Below, piece after piece: positions 35,128 through 43,021 of a stretch of 64,000 nucleotides of DNA. Positions within the stretch are counted from its first letter, which is position 1; each line of letters begins with the position of its first letter. Position numbers and translations under genes: made by a program. Below the pieces are notes generated by a model. It had not been told where the DNA came from. It saw nothing but the letters and a program-made list of their open reading frames with translations, and did no database searches. The DNA comes from Chloroflexota bacterium. Lineage in GTDB: Bacteria; Chloroflexota; Dehalococcoidia; Lucifugimonadales; Australimonadaceae. The DNA lies in assembly GCA_028874795.1 (NCBI GenBank), contig JAPPHT010000056.1:186001-250000 (forward strand), written 5' to 3'.

Positions 35128-35337
35128 CTACTCCTCCTCTGAGTCGTCATCGGCGAGGCCGCCCACGATGGGGTGCCCCGCGAGCAGGCCCGACATCTCC
35201 GTGACCCGCCCCTCGAAGATCCTGCCCTCGATGGCGGACTCAACCTGCGCGTACCAGCCATCGGCCAGCTTGAACAGCTTGATGGTGAGGTGACCGTCGC
35301 ACACGACGATCTCGTCTGCCGCTTCGGGCCACCGCAT
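35128..35337 (-). CDS. Small hypothetical protein (69 aa) coupled to the SDR gene
   Basis: Reads MRWPEAADEIVVCDGHLTIK, then FKLADGWYAQVESAIEGRIF, and ends in an acidic DDDSEEE tail. The last three Glu codons (GAG GAG GAG) also form the Shine-Dalgarno of the SDR gene, whose GTG follows the stop by one base. No known motif is present. The beta-rich sequence of such short ORFs with an SDR suggests a small accessory protein, but the role is unknown. Confidence 0.6.
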   Translation of the reverse strand: MRWPEAADEIVVCDGHLTIKLFKLADGWYAQVESAIEGRIFEGRVTEMSGLLAGHPIVGGLADDDSEEE

Positions 35338-35450
35338 GATCCGGCCTCCCTTCGCTGCGGCGCATCTTCCGCCACGCAGGGCTACGGCGCAAGCAGCGCC
35401 GTTCAGTCCTTACTTTGCATGCTGGAGGAGAATATGGTAATATTATGTAC

Positions 35451-35675
35451 ATGAAGGCTATACAGGTCACTATCGACGAAGGACTACTTGAGCGACTGGA
35501 CAACTGCCAACAGGTCCGCTCGCGTGGGCGCTCTGCCGTATTCCGTGAAGCTGTCGACGCATACCTTGCCAAGTTGGAAGCCGAGGAGATTGACCGCGCC
35601 TACGAAGTTGGATACGGCGCAGCACCGCCTGAGGAGTTCGACGACTGGCCCGCGGAGGCAGCATGGTTGGGATAG
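35451..35675 (+). CDS. Ribbon-helix-helix antitoxin of a MazEF-like pair
   Basis: A 74-aa protein. The start MKAIQVTIDEGLLERLD is the DNA-binding strand and first helix of RHH (CopG/Arc) antitoxins; SRGRSAVFREAVDAYLA is the second helix. The acidic C terminus would wrap and block the toxin. Start choice is open between ATG 35445 and ATG 35451; a GGAGGAG lies 14 and 20 nt upstream respectively. The gene overlaps the MazF-like gene by 13 nt. The region before it is A/T-rich (TAATATTATG), consistent with a promoter. Confidence 0.82.
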   Translation: MKAIQVTIDEGLLERLDNCQQVRSRGRSAVFREAVDAYLAKLEAEEIDRAYEVGYGAAPPEEFDDWPAEAAWLG

Positions 35676-35995
35676 ACAGTCTGCGGCGCGGAGAGATCTG
35701 GCTCTACCAGTTCGCCGCGCCCGACAAGCGCCGGCCTGTGGTCATACTCTCTCGGACGCGGGCCTTGCCATTGCTGCGTACTGCCGTCGTGGCTCAGATA
35801 ACTTCAACCATCCGAGGCATACCCAGCGAGGTGGTCGTCGGTCCCGATGAGGGCTTGAAGACACCTTCTGCAATCAACCTCGACCACGTGCAGACTGTCG
35901 AAAAGCGCAATCTACGCAACTACGTCGGCACCCTGAGCGACGAAAAGATGCAGCAGGTCTGCCGTGCTCTCGCGATCGCTACAGGCTGCGTTTAG
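35663..35995 (+). CDS. MazF/PemK-family mRNA interferase toxin
   Basis: A 110-aa protein with the MazF core: RRGEIWLYQFAAPDKRRPVV at the N terminus, VVAQITSTIRGIPSEVVVG in the middle and SAINLDHVQTVEKRNLRN near residue 85. These proteins cleave RNA at short sequences and are held inactive by the cognate antitoxin. The ATG follows GGAGGCAGC and overlaps the antitoxin gene. A perfect palindromic terminator follows at 36061. Confidence 0.88.
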   Translation: MVGIDSLRRGEIWLYQFAAPDKRRPVVILSRTRALPLLRTAVVAQITSTIRGIPSEVVVGPDEGLKTPSAINLDHVQTVEKRNLRNYVGTLSDEKMQQVCRALAIATGCV

Positions 35996-36060
35996 CTTCC
36001 CAGCCTGGTCTCGCCGGAGAGAGGAAGGCTGCTCCTCCGCCACGATCGGCCCCTGAAAGC

Positions 36061-36092
36061 AACGCCACCCGGCCTGCAGGCCGGGTGGCGTT
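36061..36092. terminator. Perfect 32-bp palindrome, bidirectional terminator candidate
   Basis: The sequence starts AACGCCACCCGGCC and is its own reverse complement over all 32 bases, with no loop. It lies between the convergent MazF-like and Rieske copy 3 genes. As RNA it would form a very stable hairpin; there is no T tract. Confidence 0.6.
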
Positions 36093-36115
36093 CGGAGCCT
36101 CTGCTCTGGACCGCG

Positions 36116-37381
36116 CTAGGCGAAGTTGGCGTCGATCTCCGGGGCGAGTTGCGCCTCGATGAGCGGTTTCAGGTTCGGTTTGTCGCGGAAGGGGCCGCCG
36201 GTGACGTCGTAGCCGGGATAGTAGGAGTGCTCCTGGGGCAGGACGATGACGCCCTTGTCCTCCCGGTGAACGTTCATCGGCTCGCCGCCGTCCTCGACGA
36301 TCTGCATCTGCTCCTCCAGTATCTTGCGGTAGAGGATGATGCCGATGTCGGTGACGCCGAGCGCTTCGGTCGTGCGGTCGCTGATGGGGCCCTGCATGAT
36401 CCAGGCGGCCTGGTCCTGGCCGAGCACCCAGTCTGCCCGGATGCGCCCGTTGTCCTTGAACACGTTCTCGTACTTGTACGGTATCTCTGCCTGCTCAACG
36501 ACCTCGCCCGCCTCCGGCACGCGCACGCGGAGCACGATGTGGTACGTGTGGGTGTCGTCCATCGGCACGCGCATCTGGAAGGCGTGGCTGCGCTGCTGGC
36601 CGACACGGAGGATGTTGGGGAAGAGCACCGGGTGGCCGATGCGCCACCACTCGTTCTCCTCGGTGTCACCCGTCATGAGCCGGCGCTTGATGACACCGTA
36701 GTCGAAGCGGTCGAACCCGACCTTCACCTCGTGGCGTCCGCGCGCGCCGTCGCCCTGCATCTGCTTCTTCCACGCCTCGCGCTCTTCCGGCGGCTTCTCC
36801 ATGCCGAGCACGTAGGAGCCCCAGTAGTTGTGCAGCCACTCGAAGTGCACGGGGTCCAGCGAGTTGTCCATGCACTGGAGCCAGTTGCACGGGAGCTCCA
36901 TCGCGATGACCCAGCGCTCGACGTTCTCCCACTCGAGGAGGTCCCAGCGCGGGAGGAGGGGCGTGGGCGCAGGTCCCATGTACGCGAAGATGATGCCGGC
37001 CTTCTCCTGGACGGGGTACGCCTTGATGCGCACCTTGTCCTTGAACTTGGAGCCCTCCGGCTCGGACGGCTGGTCGACGCACTGTCCGGTCTCGTTGAAT
37101 ATCCAGCCGTGGTAGGCGCAGCGGATGCCCTGGGGCTCCGGGATGCCGTAGGAGAGGTTCGCCTTGCGGTGCGCGCACGACGGCTCGATGAGGCCGAGCG
37201 TGCCCTTCGCGTCGCGGTAGAGGACGAGGTCCTCACCGAGCAGGCGCATCTCCTTCGTGGGGTTGTCGGCGTTCAGCTCGGCGCTCGGGGCGATGGGGTG
37301 CCAGTAACGCCGGAGCAAATCGCCCATCGGCGTGCCGGGTCCGACCCGAGTGAGACGCTGGTTCTGTGCCGCGGTAAGCAT
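36116..37381 (-). CDS. Rieske non-heme iron oxygenase, large subunit, copy 3
   Basis: A 421-aa protein. Rieske ligands are CAHRKANLS ... RCAYHGW; the iron site is DNSLDPVHFEWLH with a late Asp in TDIGIILYRKIL. It is close to copy 2, with which it shares the SEPEGSKFK segment. It starts MLTAAQNQRLTRVGPGTPMG, the signature of this window's group. It lies downstream of a Gfo/Idh/MocA gene on the same strand (84-bp gap), the reverse of the gene order around copy 1. No reductase is visible nearby. Confidence 0.93.
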   Translation of the reverse strand: MLTAAQNQRLTRVGPGTPMGDLLRRYWHPIAPSAELNADNPTKEMRLLGEDLVLYRDAKGTLGLIEPSCAHRKANLSYGIPEPQGIRCAYHGWIFNETGQCVDQPSEPEGSKFKDKVRIKAYPVQEKAGIIFAYMGPAPTPLLPRWDLLEWENVERWVIAMELPCNWLQCMDNSLDPVHFEWLHNYWGSYVLGMEKPPEEREAWKKQMQGDGARGRHEVKVGFDRFDYGVIKRRLMTGDTEENEWWRIGHPVLFPNILRVGQQRSHAFQMRVPMDDTHTYHIVLRVRVPEAGEVVEQAEIPYKYENVFKDNGRIRADWVLGQDQAAWIMQGPISDRTTEALGVTDIGIILYRKILEEQMQIVEDGGEPMNVHREDKGVIVLPQEHSYYPGYDVTGGPFRDKPNLKPLIEAQLAPEIDANFA

Positions 37382-37424
37382 CCGTCACACCTCCATTGCT
37401 GAGGTCACTCGTTCTTCTCTGCTA

Positions 37425-37435
37425 ATGATACTCCG
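37425..37435 (-). promoter_or_regulatory. Putative -10 region CGGAGTATCAT before Rieske copy 3
   Basis: Read on the minus strand, GGAGTATCAT ends 43 nt upstream of the ATG at 37381, inside the 84-bp gap after the Gfo/Idh/MocA gene. It matches the boxes at 31805 and 48202. Confidence 0.3.
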
Positions 37436-37465
37436 CGGCACAAGCCCTGCCTGCGCCGCCGGGCA

Positions 37466-38704
37466 TCAGCGGGCGTAATCGGGCGACATCGGCACCTGGT
37501 GCGTGAGCTGGACGTCCCTGCCCGTGCGCGACGATTCCATGATGCCGGTGATGAGCTCCAGCGTCGCCATACCCCAGAGGCCGTCGTGGTAGACGGGGGC
37601 GTCATTCCGCACCGCGTTGTAGAGCTCCATCAGGTCTTCCCTGCCCGCGTGGTAGCGGTTCTCCGTCAGCGATCGGTCCTCGATCTCGCCGTCCTTGTAG
37701 ACGTACAACCCGTAGCGCGACTGCCGCAGGTCGCCGCGCTCGCACGTCGCGATGAGGATGCCGAGGTTGGTGGGCCGCCACGGCGGGACCTCCTTCGGCT
37801 GCTCGCGCCAGAAGCGGCGCTCGTGGTCCGAGCCGATGCGGAGCGAGTCCTTGGCCTCGAACTCGTCGCGCGTACCGTCCTTCAGCCCGGCGCGGATGCG
37901 GATGCGGTCGTCGTGGGTGTAGCCCTCTATGAGCCCCCTGCCCTGCTCGTCGCTCCAGGGGACGAGGTCGGCAGTCATGGAGTAGCCGTAGCCGTTGTTG
38001 GTGACGGTGGCGGTCGCGCCGTTCTCGAAGTCCATGAAGGCGGAGTAGTAGCCGACCGCGTTGCGCTCCGGCCACCACTTGCCGGTGGTGCCGCGTATGG
38101 TGCGCACCATGCCGCCGCCGAGCAGACGCAGGCTGTCCAACTGGTGCGGTCCCTGCCGGTAGAGCACGCCTCCGCCGCGGCTCTCGTCCAGCTCCTCCGG
38201 CTGGCGCGCCTGGAGCATCCAGTCCGTGAAGGCGAAGTTGTTGAGCGCCTTGAGCGGCCCGAGCTCGCCGGACTGGATGATGCGCCGCATCTCCATGACG
38301 GGCGGACTGAAGCCGAGGGTGTGACCGCAGAGCAGCTTCACGTTGTTCTTCGCCGCCGCCTCCACCATCGCCTCGGCCTCCGGCATGTTGAGCGCCATCG
38401 GCTTCTCCGAGACGGCGTGCTTGCCCGCGTTCGCCACGAGCACGACGTGGGGGCTGTGGAAGTTGTTAGGGGTCGCGACCCACACCGCCTCGACGTCCGG
38501 GTCCGCACAGAGCGCCTCGGCGCTGTCATAGACGCGGGCGTCCGGGTAGCGGGCCTTGAACGCTTCGAGGACGCGGGGGTTGGTGTCCGCCGCGGCCATC
38601 AGCTCTATCTCGTCCAGTCCCTCCATGCTGGGCATGATCTGCGTCGCGCCGACGCCCACACCGATGATGCCCATCTTGAGGGGTCTGACGGAGCCTGTGG
38701 TCAT
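37466..38704 (-). CDS. Gfo/Idh/MocA family oxidoreductase
   Basis: A 412-aa protein: Rossmann motif MGIIGVGVGATQIMPSMEG, EKP motif in SEKPMALNMPEAEAM (about residue 98), and catalytic G-x-H-x-x-D in RQGPHQLDSLRLLGGG, all intact. The C-terminal alpha/beta domain is of normal length. The ATG at 38704 follows GAGAGGAACGAACC. It is the upstream gene of the pair with Rieske copy 3. It is a dehydrogenase for a polyol-like or cyclic alcohol substrate. The paralogue at 18281..19507 lacks the catalytic His. Confidence 0.9.
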   Translation of the reverse strand: MTTGSVRPLKMGIIGVGVGATQIMPSMEGLDEIELMAAADTNPRVLEAFKARYPDARVYDSAEALCADPDVEAVWVATPNNFHSPHVVLVANAGKHAVSEKPMALNMPEAEAMVEAAAKNNVKLLCGHTLGFSPPVMEMRRIIQSGELGPLKALNNFAFTDWMLQARQPEELDESRGGGVLYRQGPHQLDSLRLLGGGMVRTIRGTTGKWWPERNAVGYYSAFMDFENGATATVTNNGYGYSMTADLVPWSDEQGRGLIEGYTHDDRIRIRAGLKDGTRDEFEAKDSLRIGSDHERRFWREQPKEVPPWRPTNLGILIATCERGDLRQSRYGLYVYKDGEIEDRSLTENRYHAGREDLMELYNAVRNDAPVYHDGLWGMATLELITGIMESSRTGRDVQLTHQVPMSPDYAR

Positions 38705-38812
38705 GGTTCGTTCCTCTCCTTCCTCATACTGCAAAGAGTGGGGTGATGACGAGGCACCCATGGCTGCGCGGCCTCGCAGGTTCACCCCCGTTCCAGCCTT
38801 CCCTCATCAAGA

Positions 38813-38917
38813 GACCTTTGCGTAACCCATCCCCCCACCGAGGGCCCTCACCCTAACCCTCTCCCCCAGGAGAGGGAACCAAACATCCTGACCCTTCCAC
38901 TCACTTACGCAAAGGTC
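38813..38917. mobile_element. MITE-like element, 105 bp, 13-bp terminal inverted repeats
   Basis: GACCTTTGCGTAA at 38813-38825 is the exact reverse complement of TTACGCAAAGGTC at 38905-38917. Between them is a hairpin CCCTCTCC / GGAGAGGG. There is no coding content and no target-site duplication that I can see. The shape fits a miniature inverted-repeat element. It lies in the 328-bp gap between the Gfo/Idh/MocA and gentisate-dioxygenase-like genes; the rest of the gap is low-complexity, with the REP-like copy at 38983-39010. Confidence 0.6.
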
Positions 38918-38982
38918 CCCTTGTAGGGCGAGGGTGGCAGGCACGGCCTCGATCCGCTGCGCGCGACCCGCGGCCCCACTCT

Positions 38983-39010
38983 CCGGATCCCCGCCTGCAC
39001 GGGAATGACG
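38983..39010. repeat. Diverged REP-like copy
   Basis: CCGGATCCCCGCCTGCACGG followed by GAATGACG matches the REP-like unit at 34233-34260 with a few mismatches. A second partial unit GGAATGACG follows at 39021. Confidence 0.6.
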
Positions 39011-39032
39011 GGGGAGGGCAGGAATGACGAGG

Positions 39033-40088
39033 CTAGGCGATCGCGCCGACGACCTCCTGACGCTTGCCCTCTTCCTCGCGGTAGAGGCCTATCGCCTCGA
39101 TCACCGGCAGGTCGCTCATCGAGAAGAGCACCGCGTCCTCCGACGAGTCGGTCCCGTGCTCGTGCAAGGCCCAGGGGGGCAGCACGAAGGTGTCGGCCCT
39201 CGACCAGTCGAGCCGCTTACCGTCGATGATCGAGTAGCCCTCGCCCTTGGCGACGTGGTAGACGACGCTGGAGGTGTGCCGGTGGGCTTCGGTGTGCGAG
39301 CCGGGGGCGAGACGCTGCAGCTTGAGCGCGAGCGTCGGCATGGAGTGCCCGCCGGTCACCGGGTTGGCGTACTCCATGATTACGCCGTCGAAGGGGTCCT
39401 CTTCGCCGTAGCCGAGGAGGGCGCCGTAGGCCTCGTCCCACCGGTAGGTCAGCGGCAGGGCGCCGCCGTGGACGTCCTCCAGCCTGGGGCGCATGAGGCC
39501 GTTGCCGATGGAGGCATTGGTGAAGCCGACGGGCTTGGTTACGGGTTGCACGTCCTCCGGGAACGGCTCCTGGAACATGGCGTCGAGGTAGCCGACCAGC
39601 GGGGCGTCGAGGCAGTCGAGCCAGATGACTGGTTTGTCGGTCGGGTTGTTGTGGTCATGCCACGCCCAGCTGGGGGAGAGGACGAGGTCGCCCTCCTGCA
39701 TCCGGAAGCGCTCGCCGTCCTGCACCGTGAAGGCGCCCTCGCCCTCGATCACGAAGCGGATGGCGGCTGCGGTATGGCGGTGCGCCTCGGCGATCTCGCC
39801 CGGCCAGACGATCTGGACGGCGGCCGACATCGTCTTGGTCGCCCCGGCCTGCGGGTTCTTGAGGCCGGGGTTGCGCATGGTGAGCGCCCGCCGGAAGCCC
39901 TGGCCCTTCAGGCTCTCCAACTCGCCGGCCTGTATCGCCAGCTCGCGCATCCGGTCCCAGCGCCACACGTGCGGCGCCAGCCTCGGCCGCTCTGGCGGGT
40001 TCGCGTGTGCGATCCACAGGGGATTGATGTTCTCGTCGTCCAACTCCTGGTGGTACGCCCTCTCGCTCTCCGGCATGGTCCAGCTCAT
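39033..40088 (-). CDS. Gentisate 1,2-dioxygenase-like bicupin
   Basis: A 351-aa protein with two cupin domains. The first has the iron-binding AEAHRHTAAAIRFVIEGEGA and a downstream WHDHNN His; the second has TEAHRHTSSVVYHVAKGEGY. Length and domain order match gentisate 1,2-dioxygenase, which cleaves gentisate to maleylpyruvate using Fe(II). The next gene is an FAH-family hydrolase, the enzyme type that finishes this route, which strengthens the call. Related ring-cleaving bicupins (salicylate or hydroxynaphthoate type) are alternatives. Confidence 0.85.
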   Translation of the reverse strand: MSWTMPESERAYHQELDDENINPLWIAHANPPERPRLAPHVWRWDRMRELAIQAGELESLKGQGFRRALTMRNPGLKNPQAGATKTMSAAVQIVWPGEIAEAHRHTAAAIRFVIEGEGAFTVQDGERFRMQEGDLVLSPSWAWHDHNNPTDKPVIWLDCLDAPLVGYLDAMFQEPFPEDVQPVTKPVGFTNASIGNGLMRPRLEDVHGGALPLTYRWDEAYGALLGYGEEDPFDGVIMEYANPVTGGHSMPTLALKLQRLAPGSHTEAHRHTSSVVYHVAKGEGYSIIDGKRLDWSRADTFVLPPWALHEHGTDSSEDAVLFSMSDLPVIEAIGLYREEEGKRQEVVGAIA

Positions 40089-40101
40089 GGTCGTCCTCCC
40101 T

Positions 40102-40962
40102 TTACTCGCGGGCCTCGGCCCTCGCCGACAGTTCGCCTACCTGAGTGATGTTGATCGTAACCAGATCGCCGGGGGTGACGGAGCCGACGCCCTCCGGCGT
40201 ACCGGTGAATACGAGGTCGCCCGGCTCCATGCGGGCCACCCAGGACATGTTGGCTATCTGGTTCTTGCAGTCCACAATCATATCTCGCGTGAACGCGTGC
40301 TGGCGCAGCTCTTCGTTCACCCAGAGGTTGATCTCCAGGTCCTGCGGGTCCGGCACCTCGTCCGCCGTCACGATGCACGAGCCGATGGGCGCGAAGCTGT
40401 CGAACGACTTGCGCTTGCTCCGGTCCTCCGGTCCGCGCACGGTGATGTCCAGCCCGCATGTGTAGCCGAACACGTGGGAGAGCGCCTCCTCCACCGGGAT
40501 CATGCTGCCGCCCTTGCCCATCACCATGACCAGCTCGGACTCGTGGTGGATCACCCGGTCCGGGTAAGGGAGCAGGATGGGGTCGTTCGGGCCGGAGACG
40601 GCGCTGGACGCCTTCAGAAACATCCCCATGTCGGCCGTGACCTGCGGCGCCGTGCCGCTCCACGGGCTCTCCTGCATCTCCTCGCTGTGCGCCTTGTAGT
40701 TGGTCGGCTGTGCGTACACCTTGCGGGGCGCCGGGACCGGCGGCAGCAGGCGCACGGAGCTGAGCGGCACACCGCCTTCCGACGCGGCCCTGGCCTCCAC
40801 CTGTCCGCGGAGGCTGTCCCACCGCTCGATGAGCAGCACCATCCGGAGGGGCTTGAACTCCTCCGGGAGCTCCGGCAGCAGACCGGTCACGTCGACCACG
40901 TCGTCGCTGTCGTTCAGCACGCCAATGCGGTAATCGTCGAAACTCACCAGGCGCATCCGCAT
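40102..40962 (-). CDS. FAH-family hydrolase (fumarylpyruvate/acylpyruvate hydrolase-like)
   Basis: A 286-aa protein with KVYAQPTNYKAHSEEM at about residue 80, the metal-binding HHESELVMVMGKGG (Glu ligands), and the family signature VFTGTPEGVGSVTPGD near the end. Members hydrolyse the C-C bond of acylpyruvates or isomerise related keto acids. It lies upstream of the gentisate-type dioxygenase gene on the same strand with a 13-nt gap. Together they would give fumarate or a homologue plus pyruvate; a maleylpyruvate isomerase is missing locally. Confidence 0.88.
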   Translation of the reverse strand: MRMRLVSFDDYRIGVLNDSDDVVDVTGLLPELPEEFKPLRMVLLIERWDSLRGQVEARAASEGGVPLSSVRLLPPVPAPRKVYAQPTNYKAHSEEMQESPWSGTAPQVTADMGMFLKASSAVSGPNDPILLPYPDRVIHHESELVMVMGKGGSMIPVEEALSHVFGYTCGLDITVRGPEDRSKRKSFDSFAPIGSCIVTADEVPDPQDLEINLWVNEELRQHAFTRDMIVDCKNQIANMSWVARMEPGDLVFTGTPEGVGSVTPGDLVTINITQVGELSARAEARE

Positions 40963-41058
40963 CCTCCTGTTCGCTTGTCAGGCATGACGCTAACACCTGC
41001 GCAGAGGCGGGGTCAACGCGCCTCAGGGGCGTCGCTGACGCACCGCCGCCGAGGCGGG

Positions 41059-41673
41059 TCAGTGCAGCGGCGAGAACGACGCCGGGACCATGTGGCGCAC
41101 GAGCTGGTGTACCGCACGCTCGTCCGTGTGCGGCGGCCAGATGCCCTCCTTGAGATAGATGGCGCGGAGCTCGTCACGGTGGTCCCAGTCCTTGTACGGC
41201 CACAGCTGGTAGAAGCGGTTCAGCTGCCCGAGGTCACTCATGAAGAAGCAGCCGGGGTAGAGCTCGAGGCGCTTCGCGGACTGATCGCTGAACTGCTGCA
41301 TGACGGAGCGGAGCGTGCCGGAGGGGAAGGTGTACATCCGCAGCTCGTACAGGTTGCCCCACTCCCGCGGACCGTCCAGCGCATCGTTCACCGGCGACCC
41401 GACGAGGATGTCGCTCTCCATGGAGACGGCGAACTCGGCGATGCCGGGCGGCCACACGCCCGTCTCCAGCGCCTTGGCGCGGACGTCGGCGCGCTGCTGC
41501 AACGAGTCGTATGCCCACAGGTGGAGTATCTGGTTGAGCGGGCCGATGTCCGTGTGCCAGAAGCCGACGAGAGGCGAGAGCTTCGTACGCGCCTCTATCT
41601 TCTCGGCGAAACGGCGCTCCACCTCGGGCACCGAGTTGGGGGTGAGATTGTAGGTCCGGAGTTCGTAGATCAT
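41059..41673 (-). CDS. NIPSNAP-family protein (two tandem domains)
   Basis: A 204-aa protein with two similar ferredoxin-like units: MIYELRTYNLTPNSVPEVER at the start and LYELRMYTFPSGTLRSVMQQ at about residue 105. Each is followed by a LNQILHLWAYDSLQQR-type or LNRFYQLWPYKDWDHR-type strand-helix. These dimeric alpha/beta barrels occur with catabolic genes but have no settled reaction. ATG 41673 has GAGGAGCGCGG upstream; the track start at 41862 is too long. It lies 96 bp upstream of the FAH gene and probably starts this operon. Confidence 0.85.
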   Translation of the reverse strand: MIYELRTYNLTPNSVPEVERRFAEKIEARTKLSPLVGFWHTDIGPLNQILHLWAYDSLQQRADVRAKALETGVWPPGIAEFAVSMESDILVGSPVNDALDGPREWGNLYELRMYTFPSGTLRSVMQQFSDQSAKRLELYPGCFFMSDLGQLNRFYQLWPYKDWDHRDELRAIYLKEGIWPPHTDERAVHQLVRHMVPASFSPLH

Positions 41674-41965
41674 CCGCGCTCCTCCTCGGGAAAGTGGAGA
41701 GAGTGTAGCGCAGTGGGGGAACGGCCGTGGGGCTGCCGGCGCGCCGGTGACGAGCGAGTGGCAGGTCTGGCGGCCGTATGCGGGCGCCACGCCACGCGGG
41801 GCCATGCGGAAGGTGGGCGGGGAATGGCCCGTCTTCAGGCGTGAACCTGCGAAATTCCCCAAAAATGAGGCTTCAGGGGACTTGTAGAGTGCCTATCTGG
41901 TAGGAAAGCATTGCAGAGTATCGATACGGCAGCCGACAGAGCTGCAGCAGCAGAAGGAGGAAAAC

Positions 41966-42121
41966 ATGCAGGCATACTGCGTCAAGTGTCGGGACAAGCG
42001 GGACATGAACAGCCCGCGCGATGAAACGACCAAGAACGGCAAGCCGATCATCAAGGGCACGTGCCCGACCTGCGGCACGGGCCTCAACATCATCGGCAAG
42101 ACCATGGCGGAGATGGGCTAG
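41966..42121 (+). CDS. Small zinc-ribbon protein, DUF5679-like (51 aa)
   Basis: Not in the ORF track. It reads MQAYCVKCRDKRDMNSPRDE, then CPTCGTGLNIIGK, with two C-x2-C pairs 28 residues apart for zinc. A strong AAGGAGGAAAAC precedes the ATG and a hairpin terminator follows at 42144. Such short proteins are common in Chloroflexota and Actinobacteria and are often annotated DUF5679. They may bind nucleic acid or ribosomes, but the role is unknown. Confidence 0.85.
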   Translation: MQAYCVKCRDKRDMNSPRDETTKNGKPIIKGTCPTCGTGLNIIGKTMAEMG

Positions 42122-42143
42122 CGTCCACTCGCCTGAGGGCGGA

Positions 42144-42166
42144 AGGCCCGGCGTCGAGCCGGGCCT
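42144..42166 (+). terminator. Hairpin terminator after the zinc-ribbon gene
   Basis: A 9-bp perfect stem AGGCCCGGC / GCCGGGCCT with loop GTCGA. It lies between the zinc-ribbon stop and the convergent SDR gene, so it may serve both. Confidence 0.6.
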
Positions 42167-42178
42167 CCGGCCGCCTCC

Positions 42179-43021
42179 TCAATACATAACGTCCCCACCG
42201 GAGACGGAGACCGCAAGCCCCGTGAGGTAGTCCGACTCAGCGGACGCCAGGAACGCGGCCATCCTTGCGATGTCTTCCGTCTCCGTGATGCGTCCGAGCG
42301 GGTTCGCCCGCGTTCGGTCCTCCACCATACCGCGCAACTGGTCCTCGGCCGTCGTGCCCGGCGGCCTTATGGCGTCTGCGATGAACGCGGCGCGCTCCGT
42401 CTCGGCCAGCCCCGGGCAGATGGCGTTCACGTTCACGCCGTGAGGCCCAAGTTCATGCGCGACGGACTGCGTGAACCCCACCAGCGCGAACTTCGACGCG
42501 GTGTAGGCCGCATAGCGCGGCATCCCCCGCTTGCCGGCCGTGGAGGCGATGACGATGATCTTGCCCCCGCCTCCCCGCTCGATCATGTGCCGCGCCACCG
42601 CGCGCGTGCACAGGAACGTGCCGCGGACGTTCACGCGCTGCACCTCGTCGAACGCCTCTTCCGTCAGCTCCACCAGGGGCACGCGGTCCGGCCCCGGACG
42701 CGACCCCGCGTTGTTCACCAGGATGTCGATCCGCCCGAACCGCTCCAGCGTCTCCTGCACCATCCGCTCGACCGACGCGTTGTCCGACACGTCGCCCACG
42801 AGCGCAAGCGAACCACGCCCCGCCGAGGCTATCTCCGCCGCAACCGACTCCAGTCCCTGCCAGCCGCCCGAGCTGCCGTAGGGGTTGAGGGCGACGTCGT
42901 TCACTGCGACGTCCGCGCCCTCGCGCGCCAGCCGGTTGGCGATGGCACGCCCGAAGCCCCGCTCGCCTCCTGCGCCGGTCACGAGCGCCACCTTGCCGGT
43001 GAGGTCGTACATCGCGCTCAC
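42179..43021 (-). CDS. Short-chain dehydrogenase/reductase (copy 2)
   Basis: A 280-aa classical SDR: coenzyme motif VTGAGGERGFGRAIANRL near residue 14, VNNAGSRP near residue 97, and Tyr-Lys in RYAAYTASKFALVGF. The C-terminal LTGLAVSVSGGDVMY is typical. The start is GTG 43021 (GTGA overlap with the upstream amidohydrolase stop) or ATG 43012. Both enzymes act in sequence, e.g. decarboxylation or ring opening, then dehydrogenation; this is inferred. Confidence 0.92.
   Translation of the reverse strand: MSAMYDLTGKVALVTGAGGERGFGRAIANRLAREGADVAVNDVALNPYGSSGGWQGLESVAAEIASAGRGSLALVGDVSDNASVERMVQETLERFGRIDILVNNAGSRPGPDRVPLVELTEEAFDEVQRVNVRGTFLCTRAVARHMIERGGGGKIIVIASTAGKRGMPRYAAYTASKFALVGFTQSVAHELGPHGVNVNAICPGLAETERAAFIADAIRPPGTTAEDQLRGMVEDRTRANPLGRITETEDIARMAAFLASAESDYLTGLAVSVSGGDVMY

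Noticed and set aside
41674-41965. Possible gene or RNA in the 292-bp gap before the zinc-ribbon gene
   Set aside because: No ORF with a ribosome site and no conserved RNA structure recognised; only promoter-like sequence.
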